Source: Thauera butanivorans NBRC 103042 (GTDB lineage: Bacteria > Pseudomonadota > Gammaproteobacteria > Burkholderiales > Rhodocyclaceae). From it: a stretch of 42,944 bases of DNA. Under the pieces are notes generated by a model. The model worked only from the letters and a program-made list of their open reading frames with translations, made no database searches and was not told where the DNA came from. The DNA is taken from contig NZ_BCUG01000042.1 of the NCBI RefSeq assembly GCF_001591165.1, positions 1-42,944 on the forward strand, in the 5' to 3' direction. Below are positions 24,663 through 32,742 of this stretch, one piece after another. Position 1 is the first letter of the stretch. Each line of letters opens with the position of its first letter. The position numbers and the translations under genes are program-made.

Positions 24663-24682
24663 AAGGGGGATTGCTCCCCCTT
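24663..24682 (-). terminator. Intrinsic terminator of the BON lipoprotein gene
   Basis: On the minus strand AAGGGGGA-GCAA-TCCCCCTT forms an 8-bp stem with a four-base loop, followed by CTTGCC. It is 24-44 bases after the BON stop. Strong stem, weak T-run. Confidence 0.6.
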
Positions 24683-24706
24683 GCTTGCGCATGCCCCGAC
24701 ACGGAT

Positions 24707-25018
24707 TTACGGGCGAATGGCGATGTCGTTCTTGACCGCATGCACGCCCGGCGTGTTGCGCGCGATGTCGGCGGCGCGGCTGCGTTCGGCGGCACTCTTG
24801 GCGAAGCCGGAGAGCTGGACCGTGCCTTTCAGCGTCTCGACGCTGATCGCCATGGCGCTGACGGTGGGATCTTCGGCGAACTTCGCTTTCACCCGGGTGG
24901 TGATGGTGGCGTCATCGACGTACTGGCCGACGGTGGATTGGTCGCGGGTGACGGCGCAGCCGACTGCAGTGAAGGCGAGCAGACCGGACAGGGCGAGCGT
25001 GGCGGCGGTATGCTTCAT
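24707..25018 (-). CDS. BON-domain lipoprotein
   Basis: A 103-residue protein from ATG 25018, with AAGGAGA upstream. It begins with a lipoprotein signal (MKHTAATLALSGLLAFTAVG, then Cys of lipobox TAVGC). One BON domain follows (TVGQYVDDATITTRVKAKFA, VSAMAISVETLKGTVQLSGF, HAVKNDIAIRP). It resembles the soluble BON protein at 6387-6749 but is lipid-anchored. BON lipoproteins help maintain the outer membrane under stress. It is separated by 200 bases of regulatory DNA from the divergent sbcD gene. Confidence 0.87.
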   Translation of the reverse strand: MKHTAATLALSGLLAFTAVGCAVTRDQSTVGQYVDDATITTRVKAKFAEDPTVSAMAISVETLKGTVQLSGFAKSAAERSRAADIARNTPGVHAVKNDIAIRP

Positions 25019-25208
25019 GATGCGTCTCCTTGGTATTCGCGGGCTCTCTCGGATATCCGCGACGGGCTTCATTCCCGCCTGCGGGTGCGATTCAAATGTA
25101 TCCTCGGGGCCATACCGGCGCTGTCCGACAGCGCGGATTGCGTTGTAGGACGATTCTGTCAGCCGCCCCGCATTTCCATCCGGCATTCATCCGAACGCTC
25201 CAGCCGCC

Positions 25209-26384
25209 ATGCGCTTCCTCCATTCCGCCGACTGGCATCTCGGCCGTGTGCATCACGGCGTTTCGCTGCTCGAAGACCAGGCCCACATCCTGGGCGAATT
25301 CGTCCGCCTTGCCGCCGATATGCGGCCCGACGCCATCCTGCTGGCCGGCGACATCTACGACCGTTCGGTGCCGCCGGCCGAGGCGGTGCGCCTGCTCGAC
25401 CTGGTGCTGACCGAGCTGGTGCAGGGGCTGCGCATTCCGGTGGTGATGATCGCCGGCAACCACGACGGCCCCGACCGCCTCGCCTTCGGCGCCGGCCTGC
25501 TGGGCGGCGCCGGGCTGACGGTGCGCGGCCCGTTCGAGCCGCAGGCGCGGCCGCTAGTGCTGCACGACGAGCACGGCGCGGTCGCGATCCATGCGCTGCC
25601 CTATGCCGAACCCGCCGTCGTGCGCAGCGCGGTCGCCGGCCGGTACAGTGAAGACGCCGAAGATACCGCACCCGCGATCGATTCCCACCAGGCCGTACTG
25701 GCGGTGCAACTGCAGGCCGCGCGCGCGGCGCAGCCGCAGGGCGCGCGCAGCGTCGTCGTCGCCCATGCCTTCGTGCTCGGCGGCAGCGAAAGCGAATCCG
25801 AGCGGCCGCTGTCGGTCGGCGCCAGCGGCGCGGTCGATGCGGCGCTGTTCGACGGCTTCGACTACGTCGCGCTGGGCCACCTGCACCGGCCGCAGCAAGT
25901 GGGGCAGGCGCGCATCCAGTATTCCGGCTCGCTGCTCAAGTATTCGTTTTCCGAGGCGGATCACGCGAAGTCGGTGAACCTGGTCGAACTCGATGCCGCA
26001 GGCGCCTGCACGGTCGAACGCATCGCGCTGACGCCGCGCCGCGACCTGCGCATCGTCGAAGGCCAGCTCGACGCCATCCTCGCCGGCGGCGCGGCCGATC
26101 CGGCGCGGGACGACTACATCCTCGCCCGCCTCACCGACAGCGGCGCGCTGCTCGACGCCATGGGCCGGCTGCGCGGCGTCTATCCCAACGCGCTCGCCAT
26201 CGAGCGCCCGCAACTGGCCGGCGACGGGCCGGGGCGGGCGGCGGCGGACCATCGCCGCGTGCGCATGCAGGATCTGTTCGCCAGCTTCCATCGCGACACC
26301 ACCGGCCAGGCGCTCGACGAAGCGGGCGCGGCCGTGCTCGAGCGCATCGCCGAGCGCCTGGAACGGGAGGCGCGCCACGCATGA
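25209..26384 (+). CDS. sbcD: SbcD nuclease subunit (Mre11-like)
   Basis: A 391-residue calcineurin-like phosphoesterase, the nuclease subunit of SbcCD, which cleaves hairpins and processes double-strand breaks. Metal-site motifs: SADWHLG (D8, H10), LAGDIYD (D47), IAGNHDG, VVVAHAF, and GHLHRP. Length and order match SbcD; the C-terminal helical part binds SbcC. It overlaps sbcC by four bases (ATGA), so the two subunits are translationally coupled. Confidence 0.95.
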   Translation: MRFLHSADWHLGRVHHGVSLLEDQAHILGEFVRLAADMRPDAILLAGDIYDRSVPPAEAVRLLDLVLTELVQGLRIPVVMIAGNHDGPDRLAFGAGLLGGAGLTVRGPFEPQARPLVLHDEHGAVAIHALPYAEPAVVRSAVAGRYSEDAEDTAPAIDSHQAVLAVQLQAARAAQPQGARSVVVAHAFVLGGSESESERPLSVGASGAVDAALFDGFDYVALGHLHRPQQVGQARIQYSGSLLKYSFSEADHAKSVNLVELDAAGACTVERIALTPRRDLRIVEGQLDAILAGGAADPARDDYILARLTDSGALLDAMGRLRGVYPNALAIERPQLAGDGPGRAAADHRRVRMQDLFASFHRDTTGQALDEAGAAVLERIAERLEREARHA

Positions 26385-29300
26385 AGCCGCTCAAGCTCTC
26401 GCTGCAGGCCTTCGGTCCCTTCGCCGGGCGCGAGACGGTGGATTTCACCCGCCTGCCGCCCGGCGCGCTGTTCCTGATTGCCGGCCCCACCGGCGCCGGC
26501 AAGACCTCCATCCTCGACGGCATCACCTACGCACTGTACGGCGACACCTCCGGCGGCGAGCGCAGCGCGCGCGAAATGCGCAGCCACCACGCCGACGCCG
26601 CGCTGCAGACCGAAGTCGAACTGGAATTCGCCCTCGGCGGCCAGCGCTACCGGGTGCGCCGGGTGCCGGAGCAGACGCGCGCGGCCCAGCGCGGGGGCGG
26701 CATGGTCGATGCGCCGGCCAAGGCCGAACTCTTCCGCCTCGCCGTCGACGACCAAGGCAGCGACGGCCGGAGCTGGCAGCCGCTGGCGCAACGCACCACC
26801 GAAGTCACCCAGCAGGTCGAAGCCCTGCTCGGCTTCAAGGCCGAGCAGTTCCGCCAGGTCGTGCTGCTGCCGCAGGGCCAGTTCCGCAAGCTGCTGGCGG
26901 CGAGTTCGGCCGAGCGCGAGAGGATCCTCGAAACCCTGTTCGGCACCGCCGCCTACAAGCGCCTGCAGGACGCGCTGAAAGCCGAAGCCGCTGCGCTGCG
27001 CGAACGCGGCGAGCAGACCCGCCTGCGGCGCGACACCTTGCTGCAGCAGGCCGAGGCGGAATCGGCCGAAACCCTGTCCGCCCGTATGGATGCCCTCGGC
27101 GCCGCGCTGGCGGCGCTGGAAGCAGAGGAAAAAGCCGCCCGCGAAGCGGATGCCGCCGCCCGCGCAGCGCTGCAGCAAGGCCAGGCGGCAGCGGCCCGTT
27201 TCACCGAAGCGCAGGCCGCCGCCGCCGCGCTTGCCGTGCTGACGGCCGGGCGAGCGGAAATCGATGCCCGGCGCCAGCGCCTGAACGATGCCCGGCGTGC
27301 GCAACAGGTATCGCCGGCCGCCACTGCGCTGTCGGCCGCCCGCAGCGCCGCGGCCGAAGCCGGCCAGCGCGCGCGGCAGGCTGCGGAAGCCGCCGAGCAG
27401 GCGGCCGAAGCATTGCTCAGGGCAGATGCGGCGCTGCAGGCCGAGGCCGCGCGCGGCGACGAGCGCGAAGCCGCGCAACGCGAACAGATGCGGCTCGAAG
27501 CCCTGTTCGATGCCGTCGCCCGCCTTGCCGAAGCGGAAACCGCCTTGCAGGCCCGTCAGCGCGAACGCACCGCCGCCGATGCGCGGCTCGCACAGGCGGA
27601 AGCCGCCTGCAAGGCCCTCGACGGCCAGCGCAGCCAGCTTGCCGGCCGCATCGACACCTTGCAGGCCCAGGCCGCGCAGGCGGCGGCACTGGGCCTGCGC
27701 GTGCAGCAGGCCGAGCAGCGCGAACAGGCGCAGGCCCGCCTTGCCGCCAGCGTCGGCCAACTGAAGCAGGCGCAGGCGCTGGACGAGGCGAAGCGGCAGG
27801 CGTTCGAGGCGGCGCAACAGCACATGCTGCGCCGGCGCGAGGCTTTCGAGGCACTGGACGCAGACTGGCGCCGCGCGCAGGCGGCCATCCTTGCTTACCA
27901 TCTGCACGACGGCGGGGCCTGCCCGGTGTGCGGCAGCGCCTCGCACCCGTCGCCGGCCCGCTTCGACGGCGAACTGCCCACCGAGCAGGCTTTGCAGGCG
28001 GCGCGCGATGCTTTGCGTGCGGCCGAAGCCGCGATGGAAACCGCCCGCCACGAGCGGGACGATGCCGCGCAGAAACGCGCCGCGGCCCAGGCCGAAGTGA
28101 ACACGCGCCAGGCTGCGCTGCACGGAGGCGCTGCCGCTGATCAGCTACAGCAGGATCTGTTCGGCTCCAGCGCCGACGAGGACTTGCCCGCATTGCGGAC
28201 AGCCTTGCAGGCTGCGCGTGCCGCTGCGGCCGAAGTCGAGCAAGCGCGCGGACAACTGCAGCAAAGCGAGACCGCACTGGCTGCTGCCCAGGCCGCGCTC
28301 GACGACGCGCGCAAGCAGGCTACAACGGCCGCCAGCGTAGCCGAAGGCGCCTTGCGCGTGGCCGAGGAAAGGCGCGGCGCGGTGCCCGAGGCCCTGCGCT
28401 CGCCGCAGGCGCTCGGCACCGCGCTGGCGGCGGCGCGGGCCACGCGCCAGCGCCTCGATGCCGCGCTGCAGGCCGCCCAGGAAGCACAGCGGCAAGCGCT
28501 GAACCACGATGCGTCGCAGCGTGCACAGCGCGATGCCCAGGCCCTGGCGGTTGGCGCAGCCGAAGCGCGCGTGGCCGAGGCCGCCGCCCAGTTCGCCGAT
28601 GCGCTGCATGCCGCCGGCTTCGGCAGCGCCGAGCCGGATGGCGCGGAAGCCGCATGGCGCGCGGCCGTGCTGCCCGCTGCGCAAATGGACGCGCTCGCGC
28701 AGCAGATCCGCAGCGCCGACGAACAGCTCGCCGCCGCACAGGCGCGCAATCAGCGCGCCGCGCAGGCCATCGCCGGACTGACGGCGCCGGACCTCGCCGC
28801 ACTCGACGCCCGCGCCACCGCCTGCCGCGAACAGGTCGAAGCAGCCGTCGCCCGCATCACCCACAACCGCAGCGAGCAGCACAAGCTGGCCCGCACGCTT
28901 TCACTGCTGGACGAAATCGCCCGCGAGCACGGCGCCATCGAAGCCGAATACCGCGTCGTCGGCCGCCTGGCCGAGGTCGCCAACGGCGACAACGGCCGCA
29001 ACCTCACCTTCCAGCGCTACGTGCTCGCCGCGCTGCTAGACGATGTGCTGCGTGCCGCCTCGCTGCGGCTGAAGGCGATGAGCCGCGGCCGCTACCTGCT
29101 GCAGCGGCGCGAGGACGTCGCCGACGGCCGCCGCGCCGCCGGGCTGGATTTGGAAGTGTTCGACGACTACACCGGCCGCGCCCGCCCGGCCAGCACGCTG
29201 TCCGGCGGCGAGGGCTTCATGGCCTCGCTGTCGCTCGCGCTCGGCCTGTCCGACGTCGTCCAGGCCTACGCCGGCGGCGTGCAGCTCGACACCTTGTTCA

Positions 29301-29548
29301 TCGACGAAGGCTTCGGCAGCCTCGACCCCGAATCGCTCGACATGGCCATGCGCGCCCTCATCGACCTGCAGCAGCGCGGCCGCAGCGTGGGCGTGATCTC
29401 GCACGTCGAGGACATGAAGCAGCAGATCGGCGTGGCGATCGAGGTGGTGCAGGGGGTGAGGGGGAGCAGGGTGCGGATGGTGGGGGTGGAGAGCGCTGGT
29501 CCGCTCATCCTGGAGGATGTGCGGATCGGACCGGCTTCCATGGGGTAG
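26381..29548 (+). CDS. sbcC: SbcC ATPase subunit (Rad50-like)
   Basis: A 1055-residue SMC-like ATPase. Walker A is near the N-terminus (IAGPTGAGKTS). The central roughly 700 residues are Ala/Glu/Arg/Gln-rich coiled coil, interrupted near residues 513-520 by the zinc-hook CPVCGSASHP that dimerises two molecules. The C-terminal lobe has the signature STLSGGEGFMASLSLALGLS near 940 and Walker B/D-loop LDTLFIDEGFGSLD near 970. With SbcD it forms the Mre11/Rad50-type nuclease complex. It starts within the sbcD stop (ATGA). The very high GC and Ala content in the coiled coil produces long shadow frames on other strands. Confidence 0.95.
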   Translation: MKPLKLSLQAFGPFAGRETVDFTRLPPGALFLIAGPTGAGKTSILDGITYALYGDTSGGERSAREMRSHHADAALQTEVELEFALGGQRYRVRRVPEQTRAAQRGGGMVDAPAKAELFRLAVDDQGSDGRSWQPLAQRTTEVTQQVEALLGFKAEQFRQVVLLPQGQFRKLLAASSAERERILETLFGTAAYKRLQDALKAEAAALRERGEQTRLRRDTLLQQAEAESAETLSARMDALGAALAALEAEEKAAREADAAARAALQQGQAAAARFTEAQAAAAALAVLTAGRAEIDARRQRLNDARRAQQVSPAATALSAARSAAAEAGQRARQAAEAAEQAAEALLRADAALQAEAARGDEREAAQREQMRLEALFDAVARLAEAETALQARQRERTAADARLAQAEAACKALDGQRSQLAGRIDTLQAQAAQAAALGLRVQQAEQREQAQARLAASVGQLKQAQALDEAKRQAFEAAQQHMLRRREAFEALDADWRRAQAAILAYHLHDGGACPVCGSASHPSPARFDGELPTEQALQAARDALRAAEAAMETARHERDDAAQKRAAAQAEVNTRQAALHGGAAADQLQQDLFGSSADEDLPALRTALQAARAAAAEVEQARGQLQQSETALAAAQAALDDARKQATTAASVAEGALRVAEERRGAVPEALRSPQALGTALAAARATRQRLDAALQAAQEAQRQALNHDASQRAQRDAQALAVGAAEARVAEAAAQFADALHAAGFGSAEPDGAEAAWRAAVLPAAQMDALAQQIRSADEQLAAAQARNQRAAQAIAGLTAPDLAALDARATACREQVEAAVARITHNRSEQHKLARTLSLLDEIAREHGAIEAEYRVVGRLAEVANGDNGRNLTFQRYVLAALLDDVLRAASLRLKAMSRGRYLLQRREDVADGRRAAGLDLEVFDDYTGRARPASTLSGGEGFMASLSLALGLSDVVQAYAGGVQLDTLFIDEGFGSLDPESLDMAMRALIDLQQRGRSVGVISHVEDMKQQIGVAIEVVQGVRGSRVRMVGVESAGPLILEDVRIGPASMG

Positions 29549-29554
29549 CGTCGA

Positions 29555-29983
29555 TCACAGCAATACCAGATGCTCCGCTCGGGCGCCTGGTACGGCACTC
29601 AGCGGAATGCGCCTGTCGAAGCTGACCAGGCACCCGCTGTGGCGTATGGCCAGACTCAGCAGGTACAGGTCGGTCAATTGGCGGGGACTGTGGATGTGGG
29701 CGTGGTTGAAGCGGGCGACGTCCAGCAGGCTGATGTCGTCCGGCCAGAATGTGTGGAACGGGGTGGATGTGGAGCGGCTCAGCATCGCCATCAGGGCAGC
29801 CAGGGGCTGCGGTTGGCTATAGCCCGGCTGGGCCATGATGCGCAGACAGCCATTTTGCGTGAGCGGGCAACTGGCCCAGCCGTGCTGGATATGCGCCTGG
29901 AACCAGCCGGATGCGGTTTGATGATGCACGTGGTCGCTGTCGTGCAGCGCGATCAGCACATTCACGTCGAGCAGGGCGCGCAT
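29555..29983 (-). CDS. vapC: VapC-family PIN-domain toxin
   Basis: A 142-residue PIN-domain ribonuclease. The opening MRALLDVNVLIALHDSDHVH places the first catalytic Asp. LTQNGCLRIMAQ and the C-terminal LTDLYLLSLAIRHSGCLVSF with a following Asp supply further acidic positions of the active site. Length is typical. Its ATG is three bases after the antitoxin stop, and both are transcribed from an operator-bearing region near 30271-30300. It converges with sbcC, ending six bases from the sbcC stop. Unlike the copy at 5586 this one is intact, so the module is probably active. Confidence 0.87.
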   Translation of the reverse strand: MRALLDVNVLIALHDSDHVHHQTASGWFQAHIQHGWASCPLTQNGCLRIMAQPGYSQPQPLAALMAMLSRSTSTPFHTFWPDDISLLDVARFNHAHIHSPRQLTDLYLLSLAIRHSGCLVSFDRRIPLSAVPGARAEHLVLL

Positions 29984-29986
29984 CGA

Positions 29987-30247
29987 TCAAATGCCTTCTT
30001 CGTCGCGCAGTCGGTCGATGAGTTCGTTGCTGATTACCGCGCCACGCGGCGGTAGCGGATGGATGCCATAGGCGGCAAGCGGCTCGGCAAGCCTCGGCAG
30101 CGTTGGAGCGTTGGCAGTGCCGGCCGGCTGGGCGAAGGCCCGGCGCGCCAGTTCGCTGATCACCTGGCCCAGCGGTTTCTTCTCCCGGCGTGCCAGTTCC
30201 TTGGCAGCGAACAGCACGTCGTCGGCGATGTCGAGTGTAGTGCGCAT
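29987..30247 (-). CDS. Ribbon-helix-helix antitoxin
   Basis: An 86-residue protein from ATG 30247 (an in-frame ATG at 30262 would add five residues). MRTTLDIADDVLFAAKELAR, then PLGQVISELARRAF, is a ribbon-helix-helix DNA-binding domain. The second half (PRLAEPLAAYGIHPLPPRGA, then NELIDRLRDEE) is the flexible part that neutralises the toxin. It is directly upstream of the PIN-domain toxin with a three-base gap. The 12-bp-arm palindrome at 30271-30300 lies 24 bases upstream of the start and is its likely operator. Confidence 0.85.
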   Translation of the reverse strand: MRTTLDIADDVLFAAKELARREKKPLGQVISELARRAFAQPAGTANAPTLPRLAEPLAAYGIHPLPPRGAVISNELIDRLRDEEGI

Positions 30248-30270
30248 GGGGATGCCTCTCATTGCAGATT

Positions 30271-30300
30271 TGATGTTTGATGCTAAAACATCAAGCATCA
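30271..30300. promoter_or_regulatory. Operator of the RHH/VapC toxin-antitoxin operon
   Basis: TGATGTTTGATG (30271-30282) and CATCAAGCATCA (30289-30300) form an almost perfect inverted repeat around a six-base centre. Each arm contains two TGATG/CATCA units, so four half-sites are present. This is the expected target for cooperative binding of ribbon-helix-helix dimers and overlaps the only AT-rich, promoter-like sequence upstream of the antitoxin. Confidence 0.65.
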
Positions 30301-30327
30301 TGAACGCAAGCCGCTCTCGATGCCGAC

Positions 30328-30950
30328 TCATGCCGAGGCCGGCATGTGCTGATGGGGCGGCAGGTACGGCACCACATTCCGCAGCGCCCGCGTGATGCAC
30401 TCGTCCTTTTCGCCGACGGGCGCGACGTAATGGCAGGGCGCGTTCGGCCGCTCCGATGCCGCCCAGGCGGGCCGCCATCCAGAACGCCAGGTATTGCGCG
30501 CCCAGGCAGCCGCCGGCGGTGGCGACGTTGCCTTGCGCGAAGAAGGGCTGCTCCAGCACGCGGACGCCGGCCGCCTGTACCCAGGGCCGGGTGGTGAGGT
30601 CGGTGCAGGCGGGCACGTCGCCCAGCAGGCCCAGCCGCGCCAGTACCAGCGCGCCGGAGCACTGCGCGCCCACCAGTTGCCGCGCCGGATCGAAGCGCAG
30701 CGCGTCCATCGTCGCCGGATCGTCCACGATGCTGCGCGTGGCCAGTCCGCTGCCGACGATCACCGCGTCGGCGGTGGCGGCGTCGGCGAGTGTCGCCTGC
30801 GCCTCGACGGCCACGCCGTTCATCGACGTGACGCGGCGGGCGGGGCTGGCGATCGATACCCGCCACGCAGGCTGGGCGGCCAGCCGCAGGATGCCGAGCG
30901 CGATCAGCGAGTCCAGCTCGTTGTGCAAGCAAGCGGGCTGGTCAGATTTC
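30328..30950 (-). pseudogene. Decayed DJ-1/PfpI-family protein
   Basis: The minus strand encodes NELDSLIALGILRLAAQPAW, VTSMNGVAVEAQATL, VGAQCSGALVLARLGLLGD (nucleophile-elbow Cys in QCSGAL) and FFAQGNVATAGGCLGAQYLA, a clear DJ-1/PfpI domain. After ERAL the frame breaks; the proper ending (HYVAPVGEKDECITRALRNV and PYLPPHQHMPASA) continues in another frame to TGA at 30330-30328, so one extra base is present near 30430. The N-terminal strand before NELDS is also missing or degenerate and no start codon fits. Most likely a pseudogene; a sequencing error could explain the frameshift but not the short N-terminus. The 5' boundary is approximate. Confidence 0.7.
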
Positions 30951-31107
30951 GCGCAGGGCGCCTGCCTTGGTGCGTGAAGGGTGTCACCTCTCCCATGCAC
31001 GCGATTTTGCGCTGGCCGCAAAGCCCCCCGGTTTGTAGAATCGCCCCTTCCCTCGCGCCGGCTCCGCCGCCGGGCCTTGCCCCAAGAACCAGAAACGGAG
31101 ACATCCC

Positions 31108-32139
31108 ATGCAGAAACGCCGCTTCACCGCCCTCATCGCCGGCTTGTTCGCTTCGGCCGCGCTCGGCCTGTCGATGCCGGCCACGGCTCAGCAGTACAAG
31201 GACGAATACAATCTGTCGACGGTGCTCGGCGACGCCTTCCCGTGGGGCTGGGGGGCGCAGCGCTGGGCCGATCTGGTGGCCGAGAAGACCGAGGGGCGGA
31301 TCAAGGTCAAGGTCTATCCGGGCACCTCGCTGGTGTCGGGCGACCAGACCAAGGAATTCACCGCGTTGCGCCAGGGCATCATCGACATGGCGGTGGGCTC
31401 GACCATCAACTGGTCGCCGCAGGTGAGGGAACTGAACCTGTTCGCGCTGCCCTTCCTGATGCCGGACCACAAGGCGATCGATGCGCTGACCCAGGGCCGG
31501 GTCGGTGCGAAGATGTTCGAGATTCTTTCCGCGCGCGACGTGGTGCCGCTGGCCTGGGGCGAGAACGGTTTCCGCGAGGTGTCGAACTCGAAGAAGCCGA
31601 TCCGCACGCCCGAGGACGTGAAGGGCATGAAGGTGCGGGTGGTCGGTTCGCCGCTGTTCCTCGCCACCTTCAATGCGCTCGGCGCCAATCCCACGCAGAT
31701 GAGCTGGGCCGATGCGCAGCCGGCGATGGCGACGGGTGCTGTCGATGGCCAGGAAAATCCGCTGGCCGTGTTCAATGCCGCCAAGCTGCACACCGTCGGC
31801 CAGAAGCACCTGACGTTGTGGGGCTACGTTGCCGATCCGCTGATCTTCGTGGTTAACAAGAAAGTGTGGAGCAACTGGACCGAAGCCGACCGCAAGCTGG
31901 TTGCCGAGGCGGCGCAGCAGGCCGCCACCGAGGAGATCGCCCGCGCCCGCGCCGGCATTTCGGCGGACGACGAATCGCTGCTGAAGGAGATTGAGGCCAA
32001 CGGTGTGTCCGTGGTGCGCCTGAGCGATGCCGAGCGCGACGCTTTCCGCCAGGCGACGGCCGGGGTGTACAAGGAATGGGCCGGCCGCGTCGGCAGTGAC
32101 CTGGTCAAGCAGGCCGAGGAAGACATCGCCAAGCGCTGA
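31108..32139 (+). CDS. dctP: TRAP transporter substrate-binding protein DctP
   Basis: A 343-residue periplasmic binding protein. The signal peptide (FTALIAGLFASAALGLSMPA, cleavage after ATA) is followed by the DctP fold: WADLVAEKTEGRIKVKVYPG, ALRQGIIDMAVGSTINWSPQ, the LPFL motif, then GMKVRVVGSPLFLATFNALG with the Arg that binds carboxylates (KVRV), and GAVDGQENPLAVF. The family binds C4-dicarboxylates and other organic acids; substrate not predictable. The dctQ and dctM genes follow, but a strong terminator separates dctP from dctQ. A short TTTGCG/CGCAAA palindrome lies about 90 bases upstream (31006-31022), possibly regulatory. Confidence 0.95.
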   Translation: MQKRRFTALIAGLFASAALGLSMPATAQQYKDEYNLSTVLGDAFPWGWGAQRWADLVAEKTEGRIKVKVYPGTSLVSGDQTKEFTALRQGIIDMAVGSTINWSPQVRELNLFALPFLMPDHKAIDALTQGRVGAKMFEILSARDVVPLAWGENGFREVSNSKKPIRTPEDVKGMKVRVVGSPLFLATFNALGANPTQMSWADAQPAMATGAVDGQENPLAVFNAAKLHTVGQKHLTLWGYVADPLIFVVNKKVWSNWTEADRKLVAEAAQQAATEEIARARAGISADDESLLKEIEANGVSVVRLSDAERDAFRQATAGVYKEWAGRVGSDLVKQAEEDIAKR

Positions 32140-32167
32140 GTGCAGTCCCGGCCCTGCCGGGCCGATG

Positions 32168-32218
32168 TGCGGCCAGCTTCGTCCCGTTCGGGGCGGACGC
32201 TGGCCGCATGATTTTTTT
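32168..32218 (+). terminator. Intrinsic terminator/attenuator between dctP and dctQ
   Basis: TGCGGCCAGC (32168-32177) pairs perfectly with GCTGGCCGCA (32199-32208) around a 21-base loop, followed two bases later by seven Ts (32212-32218). This is a classical intrinsic terminator inside the operon. Partial read-through would give more binding protein than membrane subunits, as needed in TRAP systems. Confidence 0.82.
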
Positions 32219-32244
32219 CCATTGTTGATGGACCGTTTCACACG

Positions 32245-32742
32245 ATGAGTATCGAAGTAGAAGTGCCGCCTGCCGAGGCAGAGGCCGCCGCTCCGCCGTC
32301 CTATGCGATCGAGCAGATCCTGACCGGCATCGCCATGGCGCTGATCATGCTGGTCACTTTCGGCAACGTGCTGGTGCGCTACTTCACGTCGCAGTCCTTT
32401 GCGGCGACCGAGGAGTTCTCGATCGCGCTGATGATCGTGGTCGCCTTTCTCGGTTCCTCGGTGGCCTTTGCCTTCGACCGCCACATCCGCGTGGGCTTTT
32501 TCGTCGATCGCATGTCGCCGCGGGCGCGGGCCTTTTTCGACTGGCTGTCCTTCGCCGCCACGGCCAGCCTGTTCGCCTTCATCGCCTGGTATGCCGGGCT
32601 GCTGACCTGGGACCAGTACCGTTTCGAGGAAACCTCGCCGGCGCTCGGGGTGCCGCAGTGGTGGTACACGGTGTGGATGCCGGTGCTGTCGGCGACGCTG
32701 GTGTTGCGCCTGGTGGTGAAGCGCCTGCGGAGGCGCGCATGA
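32245..32742 (+). CDS. dctQ: TRAP transporter small membrane subunit DctQ
   Basis: A 165-residue protein with four transmembrane helices: QILTGIAMALIMLVTFGNVL, EFSIALMIVVAFLGSSVAFA, FFDWLSFAATASLFAFIAWY and TVWMPVLSATLVLRLVV. Its EEFS motif and the helix pattern are standard for DctQ. No strong ribosome site precedes ATG 32245; a six-codon ORF (ATG 32228) ends by overlapping this ATG (ATGA), so re-initiation is possible. The stop overlaps dctM (ATGA). Confidence 0.92.
   Translation: MSIEVEVPPAEAEAAAPPSYAIEQILTGIAMALIMLVTFGNVLVRYFTSQSFAATEEFSIALMIVVAFLGSSVAFAFDRHIRVGFFVDRMSPRARAFFDWLSFAATASLFAFIAWYAGLLTWDQYRFEETSPALGVPQWWYTVWMPVLSATLVLRLVVKRLRRRA

Noticed and set aside
26180-28123. Long minus-strand frame opposite sbcC
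   Set aside because: Gly/Leu/Arg repeats without motifs; produced by the repetitive Ala/Glu coiled-coil codons of sbcC.
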